In this document: positions 1 to 10,199 of the stretch, piece by piece
How positions within the stretch are numbered: position 1 is the first letter of the stretch
Layout of the letters: the number at the start of each line of letters is the position of its first letter
NCBI GenBank assembly: GCA_965153355.1
Contig: OZ231126.1
Coordinates: 19,468,001 to 19,532,000, forward strand
Origin: Flaccisagitta enflata
Taxonomy: Eukaryota; Chaetognatha; Sagittoidea; Aphragmophora
Length of the DNA stretch: 64,000 nt
Direction of reading: 5' to 3'
Notes under the pieces: generated by a model
Database searches by the model: none
Told to the model about the DNA's origin: nothing
Seen by the model: only the letters and a program-made list of their open reading frames with translations
Translations under genes and position numbers: made by a program

Positions 1-11
1 TCATGACTTAC

Positions 12-120
12 CTTGAATTTCATCAGCTAATTGAGCCTCGTCGGCGCCAACATCAAGAGGATAAGCCGCGACTGTCAATAAGAGAGCACCCAGGACAGCG
101 AGGTTCAAAAGCAGCTTCAT
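12..120 (-). CDS. first exon of secreted peptide precursor (paralogue 1, partial)
   Basis: ATG at 118-120 opens a 36-codon exon: MKLLLNLAVLGALLLTVAA, a typical signal peptide ending in A-A before Tyr-Pro-Leu, then an acidic stretch containing DEAQLADEIQ. The exon ends at 12 in a strong donor, AAG|GTAAGT, leaving the reading frame in phase 1. The next exon lies beyond the left edge. The exon is paralogous to 15134-15245: both share Lys-Leu near the start, the Ala-Tyr-Pro-Leu cleavage region, an acidic EAQ segment and a phase 1 donor. A secreted protein is inferred; its mature function cannot be seen here. Confidence 0.8.
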
Positions 121-218
121 TTTTTTGGCGCAAAAAAAGAATCTGCTAACGTCTTCAAATGAAATTTCAAGGGAACACACGATACTTGTAATCTTTGAGA
201 CTTTAAAGGGGCAACAAA

Positions 219-330
219 TTTATATTTCACCTAAACCTCATTTCTTTTCTTAGGATATCAGATTTCGTTTAGGCCAAGTCAATTACGGGTTACCTATCAA
301 ATTACAAAAGTACTAAGCAAACATAATTTT
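219..330 (-). promoter_or_regulatory. TATA box and conserved upstream block of paralogue 1
   Basis: On the minus strand TATAAA reads at 224-219, about 100 bp upstream of the ATG at 120. A block at about 254-327 (GGCCAAGTCAAT, GGTTACCTATCAAATTAC, GTACTAAGCAAAC on the plus strand) recurs at 15348-15427 in the same place relative to the paralogous gene, which also has TATAAA. Shared promoter DNA is inferred from this. Confidence 0.6.
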
Positions 331-506
331 TTGGGGTTCAGAAAAAAGAGAGAGAAAAATAAAAGATAAAAAAATAAAAAGCGATCCTGATTTTTTCTTT
401 CAACTTTCTTTGTTAAGATCTTTTTTTTCTTTTTTTCATGCCTTTCTCATGAAAACATGAACCCATTACTATCAGTTTTCCTACCAGTATTCCCACCAGT
501 TCTCTG

Positions 507-690
<184 letters not shown>

Positions 691-839
691 AGAAAGGAGA
701 GAGATCAGAAAGGTGGTGAGGGGAGGGGGGAGTCGCATTGATGAAATTAAATTAAATTATCCCCTCTTCGTCTATCTGACTCAGAGACATAAATAACCAA
801 GTTTTGCTGTCGATTCAATTTGTAAGTACATTGCTACTT

Positions 840-1640
840 CTTTTTTCTACAATTTTTTCACGAGGAGAGCTGCCTTTACTGGTGCGGCTTTCCAATTCAA
901 GGCGTTTCAACCAAATGTATAGAAGGAGTATTTACACAAAATTTTGGTTGGTGTATTTGCGTGCTTCGCATAGCAAAAGTTGGTTATTTCTTTTCGCCCT
1001 CTTTACCTAATGTGGAGTGACCACTTTTAGGACCCTTACCATTTTTGTTTTATCAAAAATCGTTCATCTTCCGTTTTTTAGAAAATTGCTTTTGAAGACC
1101 TAATTTGCATAATGCAGTGGGATAAAACAATATGCTGACATTGTTTGAATCAGCTTTTATAATTTTCTATTTTTCATAGAATTGCAATTCTGCCTTTTCA
1201 TTTGCTCTTTAATAACTTATGTTCTGATATTTTTGTTTATTTTTACATATATCATGATTTTTTAAAACAAATAATTGTCCTTTTTGTAACAAAACTACAC
1301 AGGATTTTGCTGAATTCTGGGAAATCAGTGGAAACTTTAAGGCCAAAACAAAAACGGAAGATGAAGGAATTTTGAAAAAAGGAAAATGGTCATCTTCATG
1401 ATTTTTGATCCTCCACATTACCTAAGTAGGGTGAAGGGATACTCCCAACTTTTGCTATGTGAAGCACCCAATTGGTGTATATTGGAAAATTAGAAGCAAA
1501 CAGGTATGACAGGCAGCATTATGTTTGTCATCACTCATTCGGTGGAGCTAACGGTGCGTGGGCAATGGACGAAATCTTGTAAAATATCACGCCACTGAAT
1601 TTGGGTGCCAACTAACCACTTATCCAATTACGCCCGTATA
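840..1640 (+). repeat. older dispersed repeat interrupted by a MITE
   Basis: The flanks of the 957-1471 MITE (about 840-956 and 1481-1640) together match the continuous stretch 18105-18340: GCTGCCTTTA.TGG, AAGGCGTT, ATTTTG.TTGGTG, then GAAAA.T..AGCAAAC and GACAGG.AGC. The 18.1 kb copy shows the unoccupied site. Confidence 0.6.
957..1471. mobile_element. hAT-like MITE with inverted ends and 9 bp target duplication
   Basis: Left end TGCGTGCTTCGCATAGCAAA is matched in reverse complement at 1447-1470 (TTTGCTATGTGAAGCACCCA). TTGGTGTAT flanks both sides at 948-956 and 1472-1480, as an 8-9 bp hAT-type target duplication would. The interior is also partly palindromic (CATCTTCCGTTTT near 1064 against AAAACGGAAGATG near 1352). 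No transposase is present. An incomplete copy lies at 28259-28680. Confidence 0.7.
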
Positions 1641-2254
1641 CTACTCTGATCTTGAAAAAAAAAGTTCAGCAATTCTATTTGAAGAAAAAGTACGAATCTC
1701 TATGTCTGTTCCCAAATACAATCGATAGACATGAATTATAAGTGAACACTGAACAGATATTCATTGATAATTCATTCGACTGGCAAAAATTCGATCTTGC
1801 CAAACTCTTCCAGTGGCTGCTGCCAAATGACTTTTGTCGTAGATGTCAGACTTTTTTTTTTTTGTTTGAATGACAACACTTGTCTTAGAATCAACCTCTA
1901 CCTGTCGATTTATTTTGAAAGTATTGCTGGCTTTTTCCCTCCATGAATCTCGAACTTAATCGCGTGCACGTGACGCAATTACCCGCTATATCTGTCGGTC
2001 AGTCGGTCACGCCAGTCACACTTTGCATTTTTTGATGCTTACGGACATTTTTTTTGCATCACCGCTCCTGACCAAATGTTTGGTTGGCCGAGGCAGTGAC
2101 AACCAGCGGTCCACCCTGGTTTCTTTTACTTCCCTTTTCTGTCTCTTCCTACCTCCCAGCATCCTTTCCATCCCCTTTACCTCTTCCGCCGCCACTACCT
2201 CTGCCTCTACCTACCCTTTGACATCCTTTCCATTCCCTTAACCTCTTCTGCCAA
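1641..2254. other. intergenic, no gene seen
   Basis: AT-rich sequence without a supported coding region. Around 1997-2120 a short GTCGGTCAGTCGGTC tract and GTTTGGTTGGCCGAGG suggest a decayed family A element. Confidence 0.4.
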
Positions 2255-3225
2255 CAACTATACTGCCTCTACCTATCCTCATTTATCCTTTCTACCCCCT
2301 ACACCTCTTCCGCCGCTGCCGCTAGTGCCGCTACCTACCCCAAATCATGCCCCTATACCACTTCCGCCGCCGCCGCTAGTGCCGCTACCTACTCCATACC
2401 ATGCCCATACACCTCCTCCGCCGCTGCCGCTACTGCCTCTACTTACCCAAAATCATACCTGTATACCTCTTCCGCCGCCGCTGCTAGTGCCGCTACCTAC
2501 CCCAAATCAAGCCCCTACACTCTCTGCGCGCCGCCGCTAGTGCCGCTACCTACCATACCATGCTCCTACACCTCCGCCAGTGCTGCTACTACCTAGCCCA
2601 AATTATGCCCCTATACCTTCCGCTGCCGCTACTGCCGCTACCTATCCTAAATTATGCCCCTTCAACTCTACCGCCGCTAGTGCCGCTACACTACGACCGT
2701 GCCTTACACCTCCGCCGCTGCCGCTAGTGCCGCTCCACCCCATATAATTCCTGGACACCTCTTCCACCACCGCCACTAGTGCCGCTACTGACACTGGAAT
2801 TTTTTTTTTTTACAAGATGTATCCAAGGTAGCGGCAATAGCGGCAGCGGCGGAAGAGGTTTAGGGGGTTTCTATCTCTACCTCTGCTTCCTCTACCTACC
2901 CGATTAGCATCCTCCTACATCTCTTCCGCCGCCGCCTCTATTGCCGCCGCCTCTATTGCCGCTACCTTTAGTAGCGGCAGTAGCGGCAGCGGCGAAAGAG
3001 GTCTAGGGGCATGACATGGAGCAGGTAGCGGCAATAGAGGCGACGGCGGAAGAGGTAGGAGGATGAGAGGAGCTTAGTAGCGGCAGCAGAGGCGACGGCG
3101 GAAGAATTGTATGAGAATGGAGGGTGAAAGGTAGCGGAACAAGAGGCTTGGGCAGAGGATTTATAGGAGGATGAAAGAGGGAGGGAAGAAGAGGGAGGAG
3201 CGGCAATAGAGGTACCTCTTTTGGG
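2255..3225. repeat. GC-rich minisatellite present in both orientations
   Basis: From 2255 to 2800 a unit of roughly 55-60 bp recurs, built on TTCCGCCGCTGCCGCTAGTG and CCGCTACCTACCCC. From about 2825 the reverse complement appears (GTAGCGGCAATAGCGGCAGC), with a short forward piece at 2880-2960 and a longer reverse arm at 2970-3220. The Pro/Leu-rich frames on both strands follow from the repeat and are not treated as genes. Confidence 0.8.
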
Positions 3226-3579
3226 CAGGGTCTAGGGCAGGAATAGGGCCTTTGTTTGGACGGCTGACTGTCATAGTCTGGGTTGGCCTATTTCATCACT
3301 GCCCCCATCCAACCGTGTATCCGTCCTTGTTTTTTTTTGCAACGTTCGCTGAATATCACGGTTGAATGAAGCACATGTCTTGTTTTGGATCTCAAATTTA
3401 TATATTTATGCTATACATTGTATTTCAACAACATCTTCGTTTCATGATTGCAAAGGCATTTTTTTTTCTTTCTGTCAGTAGCCAAATGCAAATAGATATT
3501 TGGTGATATCCACAGGCTTACATTCAATAGGTGTTAGGAAAAAAGAGAACCAGAGTCGCACGGAAAATCATCAAAACAA
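3226..3579. other. region downstream of the kelch gene, no gene seen
   Basis: AT-rich sequence with short T runs; includes a fragment with TCCGTCCTTG and GTTTGGACGGCTGACTGTC that may be a decayed family A piece. It should hold the 3' UTR of the minus-strand kelch gene. I see no unambiguous AATAAA to place its end. Confidence 0.3.
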
Positions 3580-4208
3580 TTATGAAAATAAAATGTTAAC
3601 AAAAACAGCCTCTCTTTCACCTTTGCCATTCACTCCACCTAAGCAAGCAACAGGCAAGTTTCTTGTACCGCCATTTATGACGACTGCGCGATGATTGGAT
3701 AACTCTCGATCTAAAGGATCTGCATCGGTCCATTCTTCCTTTTCCACGTTTAATATCTTCATCTTGAGAGATGCGCCTTCCCTATTCTTGCCACCGACGA
3801 GTAACAAATGATTCCCAGAAATGGGCGTCAACGAATGACGATACACTCCTTTCCCGCCTTCATGACCCCACAAAGAGCTTCCATCAACTTCCATTGGGAA
3901 GCCGGTGTTATGAAGTCTTCTCCATTTCCGCGTATTCATGTTCAGTTCGAAGAAGTCATTCAAGCATCGGTAGTTTTGACCGAGGCCGCTATGAACGTAG
4001 ACTCTTTCCTTGAGAATGGCGATGCCGTAAGAATGACGACTCTTCGGTTTGGGTCCGGAAGTGAAGAATTGCGAGAACCGGTTGGACTTTGGGTCGTATT
4101 GATGAACTTGGACGGTTTTCCATTCCCACAAACTCGACTCTCCCAGCAAGAATATTTTGCCTTCGTGACACCATGCTTTGTGCGGGAGTCTAGCCAGAAC
4201 CTTATCGC
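3580..4208 (-). CDS. LRAT-like/kelch membrane protein, exon 3 (kelch blades 3-6)
   Basis: Third exon, 209 codons plus the split Gly. The acceptor reads TTTGCATCTATCAG|GCGATAAG at 4209, so the exon begins with the last two bases of a Gly codon and joins exon 2 in phase 1. Blade cores are visible: HKAWCHEGKIFLLGE...YDPKSNRFSQF, SRHSYGIAILKERVYVHSG...MNTRKWRRL, YRHSLTPISGNHLLLVGG...EEWTDA and NHRAVVIN...LPVACLGGVNGKG. With the two blades of exon 2 this gives six, a complete propeller, so the stop at 3580-3582 is probably the true end. AAAG|GTGAAA near 3606 could also act as a donor to an unseen exon. Kelch propellers bind other proteins; the partner cannot be predicted. Confidence 0.85.
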
Positions 4209-4624
4209 CTGATAGATGCAAACATAAATTGTTGACAAAGAGTCATATTCATATTTGCGATTCGGTTTTATTCCGACTCGATTTTACTTTTTCATTCGAC
4301 AAATACAAAAATTAGCGTAAGCATAGCGCCTTGTATTAGGTATTCAAAGTGGCCCGAGTTACCGTATTTTTTTTCTAATTAGCGCCCCGGGCGCTTTTGA
4401 AATTGAAATATAATTTTGTTTTTTAACCCTCCTTTGCAATTTAGATGAACTGTCATTCAGTCCATTTTTTCATGAGAGGCTATCAAATGCTGAATTTGAC
4501 TGGAAATATTCATTGCATATATCTGATAGAAAGTCACTGAAAATGGTTAATTGCGTCTTGTTATTTTATCATTTTACTCAATATATCTGCTCAAATCTCT
4601 TCTGAATATTGTAACACAAAAAAT

Positions 4625-5222
4625 AGTCGCAAAAGTGTTAGATGGTCAGCGGTACCCGTGCCCTGCCTAAGTAGGTTGTGGACGAAGTTGAGGGGGGAGC
4701 AGGGCAGCAGCCCCGAAGGGGTCGATGATCGATGCATTCACACAGGGGAATTTTCTCTTTCTCCTCCTTCTCCTCCTTCTCCGTCCGTTCCCCTCCCCTC
4801 AAATCCCAGTCTCGAGGCCCAAATTCCAGTCTCGAGGCCTCAATCCCAGGCTTGAGGCCCAAATCCCAGCCTCAAGGCCCAAATCCTAGCCTCAAGGCCT
4901 AAATCAGAGCCTGGAGGCTGAGATTTGGGCCTTAAGGCGGGGATCTGGGCCTCTTGGCTGAGATTTTGACCTTGAGGCTGAGATTTGGGCTTCAAGACTG
5001 AAATCTGAGCCTCCAGGCTAGGATTTAGGCCTTGAGGCTAGGATTTGGGCCTTGAGGCTGGGATTTGGGCCTCAAGACTGGGATTTGGGCCTCGAGACTG
5101 GAATTTGGGCCTCGAGACTGAAATTTGAGGGGGCGGGTACGGACGTAGGAGGAGGAGAAGGAGAAAATTCCCCTGTGTGAAAGCATAGGTCATGGACCCC
5201 TTCGGGGCCGCTGCCCAAAAGG
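4625..5222. mobile_element. family B foldback minisatellite element inside intron 2
   Basis: Lies in the 1136 bp intron 4209-5344. The left end has GATGGTCAGCGGTACCC and AGCAGGGCAGCAGCCCCGAA; the right end is CCCCTTCGGGGCCGCTGCCC. Between them a ~20 bp unit runs as CTCGAGGCCCAAATTCCAGT on the left and inverts to TTGGGCCTTGAGGCTGGGAT on the right, so the whole element can fold on itself. Confidence 0.8.
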
Positions 5223-5344
5223 GGGGGCCGGTAATTGGAGGGGGGGCGCTAAATGGAAAAAATATGGTAGTTGTATTGCACTGCTTTGTCAACATCCATT
5301 TCCCTACAACGTGGCATAAATCATTAATTATGCATCTTACTAAC

Positions 5345-5749
5345 CTTTGGGCAAGAATCTCTTAAATAGTCCATCCGAAGAAAGAGTAAACACGTAATCG
5401 ATTTTCTTGACATTGCCTTCGTTGGGACTCCATTTGTTACCGCCGAGGATGTAAAGGACGCCGTCGCAGACCCTCGACGCCGCGCCCAAGATGCCGTTGA
5501 CGTGAATGTCGCCGCGAGTCGGCAAAAGTCTGATTCGATGACGAAGATCTTCGACTTGGCGTTGATCCGATGAAAATTCGTTGTCGTTGTTGTTGAGCTT
5601 CAATGACCAAAAGTAGGTTCCAAATTCCGATTCTGGTTCGGAGGCGTCTCTGACGCCGCCCCACGCTATCAGAGTGTCGTTGAAAACTTCCACGATTCCA
5701 TGTCGATTGATGGGGAAACGAGGCCAAATGGAATGGGTTATGGTGGGAT
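5345..5749 (-). CDS. LRAT-like/kelch membrane protein, exon 2 (kelch blades 1-2)
   Basis: 135-codon-equivalent exon. The acceptor is TTTTTGTTGCTTCAG|ATCCCACC at 5750 and the donor CCCAAAG|GTTAGT at 5344; both junctions are phase 1, so exons 1, 2 and 3 stay in frame (2215 + 405 + 629 nt gives 1082 codons plus stop). Blade 1 contains NRHGIVEVFNDTLIAWGG...FWSLKL and blade 2 GAASRVCDGVLYILGG...YVFTLSSDGLFKRF, each with the GG pair and spaced aromatic residues of kelch repeats. The open frame upstream of the acceptor (to 5825) is intronic. Confidence 0.85.
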
Positions 5750-5910
5750 CTGAAGCAACAAAAAGGTTTGTATAGATTTGAGTGGACATCAGGGTTAATT
5801 CTAAATCTTTTTTTTTAAATGACATTTTTCAATGTATACATAGAAAAAAGAAGAAGGTGGACACCGGACAGGCGGACTGACTTAGAGACAGTCAATATAG
5901 TTCGGCTCAC

Positions 5911-8125
5911 CAGGAATGCCTGGTGTTATGGTAGTCACCGTTCCCACATCTGATGTAACTGAAAGGGTTGTTGTCGTGCCATCAACGCTGTTTTGAGTGA
6001 CACCAGCAAATGATGTGTTGCCGATTGCCATGGTGTAGGTCTTGTATGTTGGATCACCCTGAAACGGTGTGACCGTGACCGCCTGTGCTTCTGTAGTAGC
6101 CGCTGGAAATTTGTTTGGTAAACTTGAGGAGGTTGAATATTCCATTGTAGTAGATGTTGTGGCCTCACTTTGTTGAGAGGTTGTTTTAAAAAGGGTTGAA
6201 TCAACAATGTAGCTAGCTGAGACTGATTTCGCAGTTGTATTTGGCAATATTGTGACAGTTGTAATGGTTGTATCGGAATTGTCAACAACCTGATAGGTTG
6301 AAGCCACAGTGTTTGTGTTTGCTTCAAATGTCCTATTCTCAACCGCAGTGGCCAATGATGATAGCGTTGATGTTGTCACAATATTTGCTTCAGAAGCTGA
6401 TGATGACTTATCTATTCCTTTTGTCGCGATGGAAACCGATGGTACTGTCAAACCGTCAACAACAACGGGTGATGATGTTTCATGTGCTGCCGCTGTTGCG
6501 GCTGCATTTGGTGTGCTGTGAATCGATGCACCGATCAATTCGCCAATAGATTCGGTTGCGAACGTGTTTGTCGTTAAAATTGCACGTGTGTTGGTCGTTT
6601 TTCCGGTGGTAGTCTCTAAAGAAACCGATGCCATAGTGGACTTTGTGGTGAACTTCAAGTTCAAATGATTAAATCCTTGGCTTAAATCTGTCGCTGTCAT
6701 GGTCGAAGTGGTGAAATTTTCATGAGTCATATTCCTCGAGCTTGTATCCCTAAGTGCCATCAACGTTGGCATCAAGATGGGTTGCATGCTAATGGAAACG
6801 ATGAGGAAGAGAAAAGCTACAAGCACTGAAGCGATTGAGACACAGGAACAGACGCTACAAGATCTAGTCCAGCAGCGGAGCTTGAACAGACATCGGGACA
6901 CGGCTGGATGGAGGGAACCGAGAACGAAAATCAGGGACAAAACGGCAGAGATTGACAAGGACATTGCCAAACTGTGAATGTTGGTCCAACTATTTGGAAG
7001 GAACAATGACAAAATCACGAAAAGCGTCAGGGAAACCAAGACAGATAAAGTGCAAGAGAGAAAAAGCGACCACCGCGTCGAAGATTTGCGCAATGGAATG
7101 GCATCTGTGACATATTTCGCCGGATTAGGAAAAGGCACCGACGCGAATCGTTGCCACAAATTGCTGGCAAATTGCTGGCAATTGGAATTGGTGAGATGGT
7201 ATTTTTCCTTCAGCTCTCCTTCGTCGTGGAGCCATCGAATGACGTCTTTGAACGTGACGCCGTCTTTTGGTTTCGAGTCGGTCGTCACTTTCATCATCGT
7301 CGAAAGTCGTTTGCGCCGCTTCCGGTTTTGAAACTCTTTGACGACCGTCGATCGGTCCGTCGACGACGCTGATGCGGATGACGCTGATGTGGTTGATGGC
7401 GATGCCGTTGTAGGAGAAGACGATGATCCCGATGAAGGCGATGATGACGACGGTGACGACGACGGTGACGTTGGTGAAGAAGTTGATGACGAAGATGGAG
7501 ATGACGATAACGTCGTTGTGTTCGACGAGGATGACGACAGTGACAACGGTGAAGACATTGATGACGAAGATGGAGATGATGATAATGTTGTTGTCGTCGA
7601 CGGTGATGACGATAGTGACGTTGGTGATGATGGTGAAGATGTTGAAGATGTTGATAATGCAGATGGAGATGATTCCGATGAAGGTAATGTGGATAATGAT
7701 GGAGACGATGATGACAACGCTGACAACGGTGAAGACGTTGATAACGAAGATGGAGATGACGATAACGTCGTTGTCGTCGATGATGATGACGACGCTGACA
7801 ATGACGTAGAAGTCAACGACGAATTCGTCGACTGAACCAAGATGCAAGACGGTAGTTTTTCGATGCTGAACGCGTCGCCATTTTCCGTCTTCGCGATGAC
7901 AATGTGATGAGTCAACAGATTCTTGAAATAGGCGCAGTTGACGGCCAACGAAATCTGAAACGCCGTCAATTCGACGATTTTGACGTTCATCGAAGGGAAA
8001 TTGACGAGGTTTGAGTCTGGGCCGATGTCGAAGTAGTCACAATGAGAGGCCACTTGTCCATCGCCCACGTAGTCGATGTGGGTCAACTGGGACAACCAAG
8101 ATTCGCCGCGCAGAGAATCGCTCAT
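5911..8125 (-). CDS. LRAT-like/kelch membrane protein, exon 1 (LRAT/NlpC-like domain, TM helices, Ser/Thr stalk)
   Basis: ATG at 8125 is chosen because no other Met precedes it in the open frame, which above it is only a CAA-repeat poly-Thr. Residues 1-95 hold a first half-domain with a His-strand motif (LTHHIVIAKTENGDAFSIEK, His 73/74). Residues ~98-262 are an almost pure Ser/Thr/Pro insertion. The second half-domain follows, with YHLTNSNCQQFASNLWQRF (Cys 316). A His strand followed by an NC helix is the arrangement of the LRAT/NlpC-P60 thiol-enzyme fold; activity is inferred and the insertion between the catalytic halves is odd. Hydrophobic segments at ~353-378, ~388-407 and ~424-446 look like membrane helices. 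Residues ~455-735 form a Thr/Ser/Val-rich, probably glycosylated stalk leading to the kelch propeller. The donor is CCTG|GTGAGC at 5910 (phase 1; intron 161 bp). A bacterial-style enzyme reading is excluded by the introns. Confidence 0.8.
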
Positions 8126-8320
<195 letters not shown>

Positions 8321-8526
8321 TCTAAAAGAATGATATCGTGATCGCTCTTTTGCGGGTACAATTACCAAATAGGCCGAATACCAGAGATATCCGCGACATA
8401 ACGGAACTTTTCCAAACCCATTATGAAAGTGGCTCTAAAAATTGAGCAATCGAGAGAAAAAGGTGTCATCGGGTTTTCCGTTAACAAAGATTATACCAGT
8501 AACCAGTTTTGAAATAATTACATTTT
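8321..8526. other. upstream flank of the kelch gene
   Basis: Unique-looking AT-rich sequence; likely holds the promoter of the minus-strand gene but no clear TATA box was seen. Confidence 0.3.
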
Positions 8527-8805
8527 TCGATGCGTCCTCGCATCTCTATGATAGGCTGTGTCCGTTGGTCGGTTGATCGGTCGGTCGGTTGGTTGGTCGG
8601 TAACGCGTTCATTAAAAACATCAAAATCAAGCATTTTTTCAACAGAAAAGTGGTTCTGACCCAGAAAAAGAAGCATACATCAAGTAATTCATTCATTCAA
8701 TCATTTATTCATTCACAAATGACATTCATTCTTAAAAAAAAACATTCATTCATAAAAAAACTTTCATTCAAAGAGGACGCATCGTTGGCCTTGTTAGTAA
8801 CCAAC
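8527..8805 (+). mobile_element. family A variant element
   Basis: Begins with the hairpin ATGCG-TCCT-CGCAT, then CTCTATGATAGGC, then a GGTCGGTCGG tetranucleotide run, a short CATT repeat, and ends CGCATCGTTGGCCTTGTTAG. No coding potential. Confidence 0.65.
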
Positions 8806-8969
8806 TTTGGGGAATTTTGGAATGACGAAATTGAACTCTGACTGAGATGCTATGAGTGCGTTGCCTGGGAAAGGTCATGGCTAAATGTTGTGATAAAGTG
8901 GGCAGCAGCCGAACTCGCCATAAGCCCAGAAAAGCAAATCATGGGCTACATAAGGAACGGACCGTCGAA

Positions 8970-9112
8970 CTGAAAAGTACACAAGTAACACGGGGTTACA
9001 ATAACGTTGCAGACGGGGGGCAGGGGCGAAAAATCGCGTTTTTAACCTTTTGACTCCATCACAACGGATAGACGGACGGACAGACTGACAAAGCATCTTA
9101 TAGAGATGTCTA
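8970..9112 (-). mobile_element. family A variant (ACAAGTAAC-type end), reversed
   Basis: Starts ACAAGTAACACGGGGTTACA, continues with GCAGACGGGGGGCAGGGGC and a GACGGACGGACAG run, and ends in CATCTTATAGAGATGTC, a decayed terminal hairpin. The same left end recurs at 55571. Confidence 0.6.
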
Positions 9113-9124
9113 ACAGGTCGCCCA

Positions 9125-9582
9125 AGGGCAATATGTGGTCAGCGATACCCGTTGCCCTGCTTTGTATGGTTGTAAATGAGAGGCAGGGCAGTGGCCCCGA
9201 AGGGGACAAAGTCCTGTAGAACACAGGGGGCTTTTGTTCGTCTGTCCGTTCATTTGTCCGCCCCCCCGGCCCTCTCAGGCCCAAAATCTGCCCTTTCAGG
9301 CCTAAAATCTACCCTCTCAGGCCTGAAATCTGCCCTTCTCAGGCCTTGAAATCTGAGAGGGCAGATTTCAGGCCTGAGAGGGCAGATTTAAAGCCTGACA
9401 GGCAGATTTCAGGTCTGAAAGGGCAAATTTTAGGCCTGGGAGGGCAGATTTTAGGCCTGAGAGGGCAGATTTCAGGCCTGAGAGGGCCTGGGGTGGACGA
9501 GCGAAGGAATGAATAAACGAGCGAAAGTCCCCTGTGTTCTACAGGACTTCGTCCCCTTCAGGGGCGCTGGCCAAAAAGTTGC
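9125..9582. mobile_element. family B foldback minisatellite element
   Basis: Left block GGTCAGCGATACCCGTTGCC, GGCCCCGAAGGGGACAAAGT, CCTGTAGAACACAGGGGG; right block CCCCTGTGTTCTACAGGACT and TTCGTCCCCTTCAGGGGCGC. Between them CTCTCAGGCCTGAAATCTGC units (left) invert near 9350 to GATTTCAGGCCTGAGAGGGC units (right). Confidence 0.85.
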
Positions 9583-9631
9583 GGTTTGTAATCAGATGGT
9601 CTCGCTAGGAAATCACCGGTCGGATACCTTA

Positions 9632-9786
9632 GCACAGTGCCCCGGATCCTACCACCACGAAAAATAAGTACCCGTCACCCCCCTATCACCACCAATTCAC
9701 CTAAACAGTGCCCCGGATCCCACCACCACGAAAAATAAGTACCCGTCACCCCCCTATCATCCCCCTATAACCATCAATTTACCTAG
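9632..9786 (+). repeat. ~75 bp minisatellite, two units
   Basis: CAGTGCCCCGGATCC(T/C)ACC, ACCACGAAAAATAAGTACCC and GTCACCCCCCTATCA occur twice in tandem. The reverse complement of the same unit is tandem at 29220-29480. Confidence 0.85.
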
Positions 9787-9810
9787 TAGTCACCTAAGCT
9801 TAGGTGACTA
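9787..9810. repeat. perfect 24 bp palindrome
   Basis: TAGTCACCTAAG is followed directly by its own reverse complement. It immediately follows the minisatellite at 9632 and precedes a 12 bp GAGTTTGAGTCT tandem run (9835-9885). Confidence 0.9.
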
Positions 9811-10069
9811 ATACTTGTGCCGAAACTGGTCTGACTCAGAGTTTGAGTCTGAGTTTGAGTCTGAGTTTGAGTCTGAGTCAGGGTCATGTATTCGCGATTT
9901 AACGATGGAAATCAGAAATTAAAACACTTCATGATATCCACTAGATGTAATTAGCATATTAGCAATGAGCGATCACTGCACTTTCTACATGAGAACTGGC
10001 TCAACGGCAATTATCACTAATTCAAAGGGATATACAGTAGCTCAAAGTCATGTAAACCGATGATTTACA

Positions 10070-10106
<37 letters not shown>

Positions 10107-10197
10107 GTGCTTCCCTTTGTCTCCCCCTGTCTGCCTCGGCCTATCCGTCTAATTGTGAGTCTTTCTCCCTTCATGCACTCGGCTGCCTATTTTCTAG
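9811..10197. other. 12 bp tandem run, CT microsatellite, otherwise nothing seen
   Basis: GAGTCTGAGTTT units at 9835-9885 and a short (TC)n at about 10076-10102. The rest is AT-rich with no gene signal. Confidence 0.5.
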
Positions 10198-10199
10198 TA

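Noticed and set aside
3003-3206. Pro/Leu-rich frames in the GC-rich minisatellite
   Set aside because: Produced by the repeat; both strands equally open.
7338-7835. Plus-strand Asp/Val-rich 165-codon frame opposite the kelch gene
   Set aside because: Antisense of the Ser/Thr-coding repeat; the minus frame has splice sites and domains on either side.
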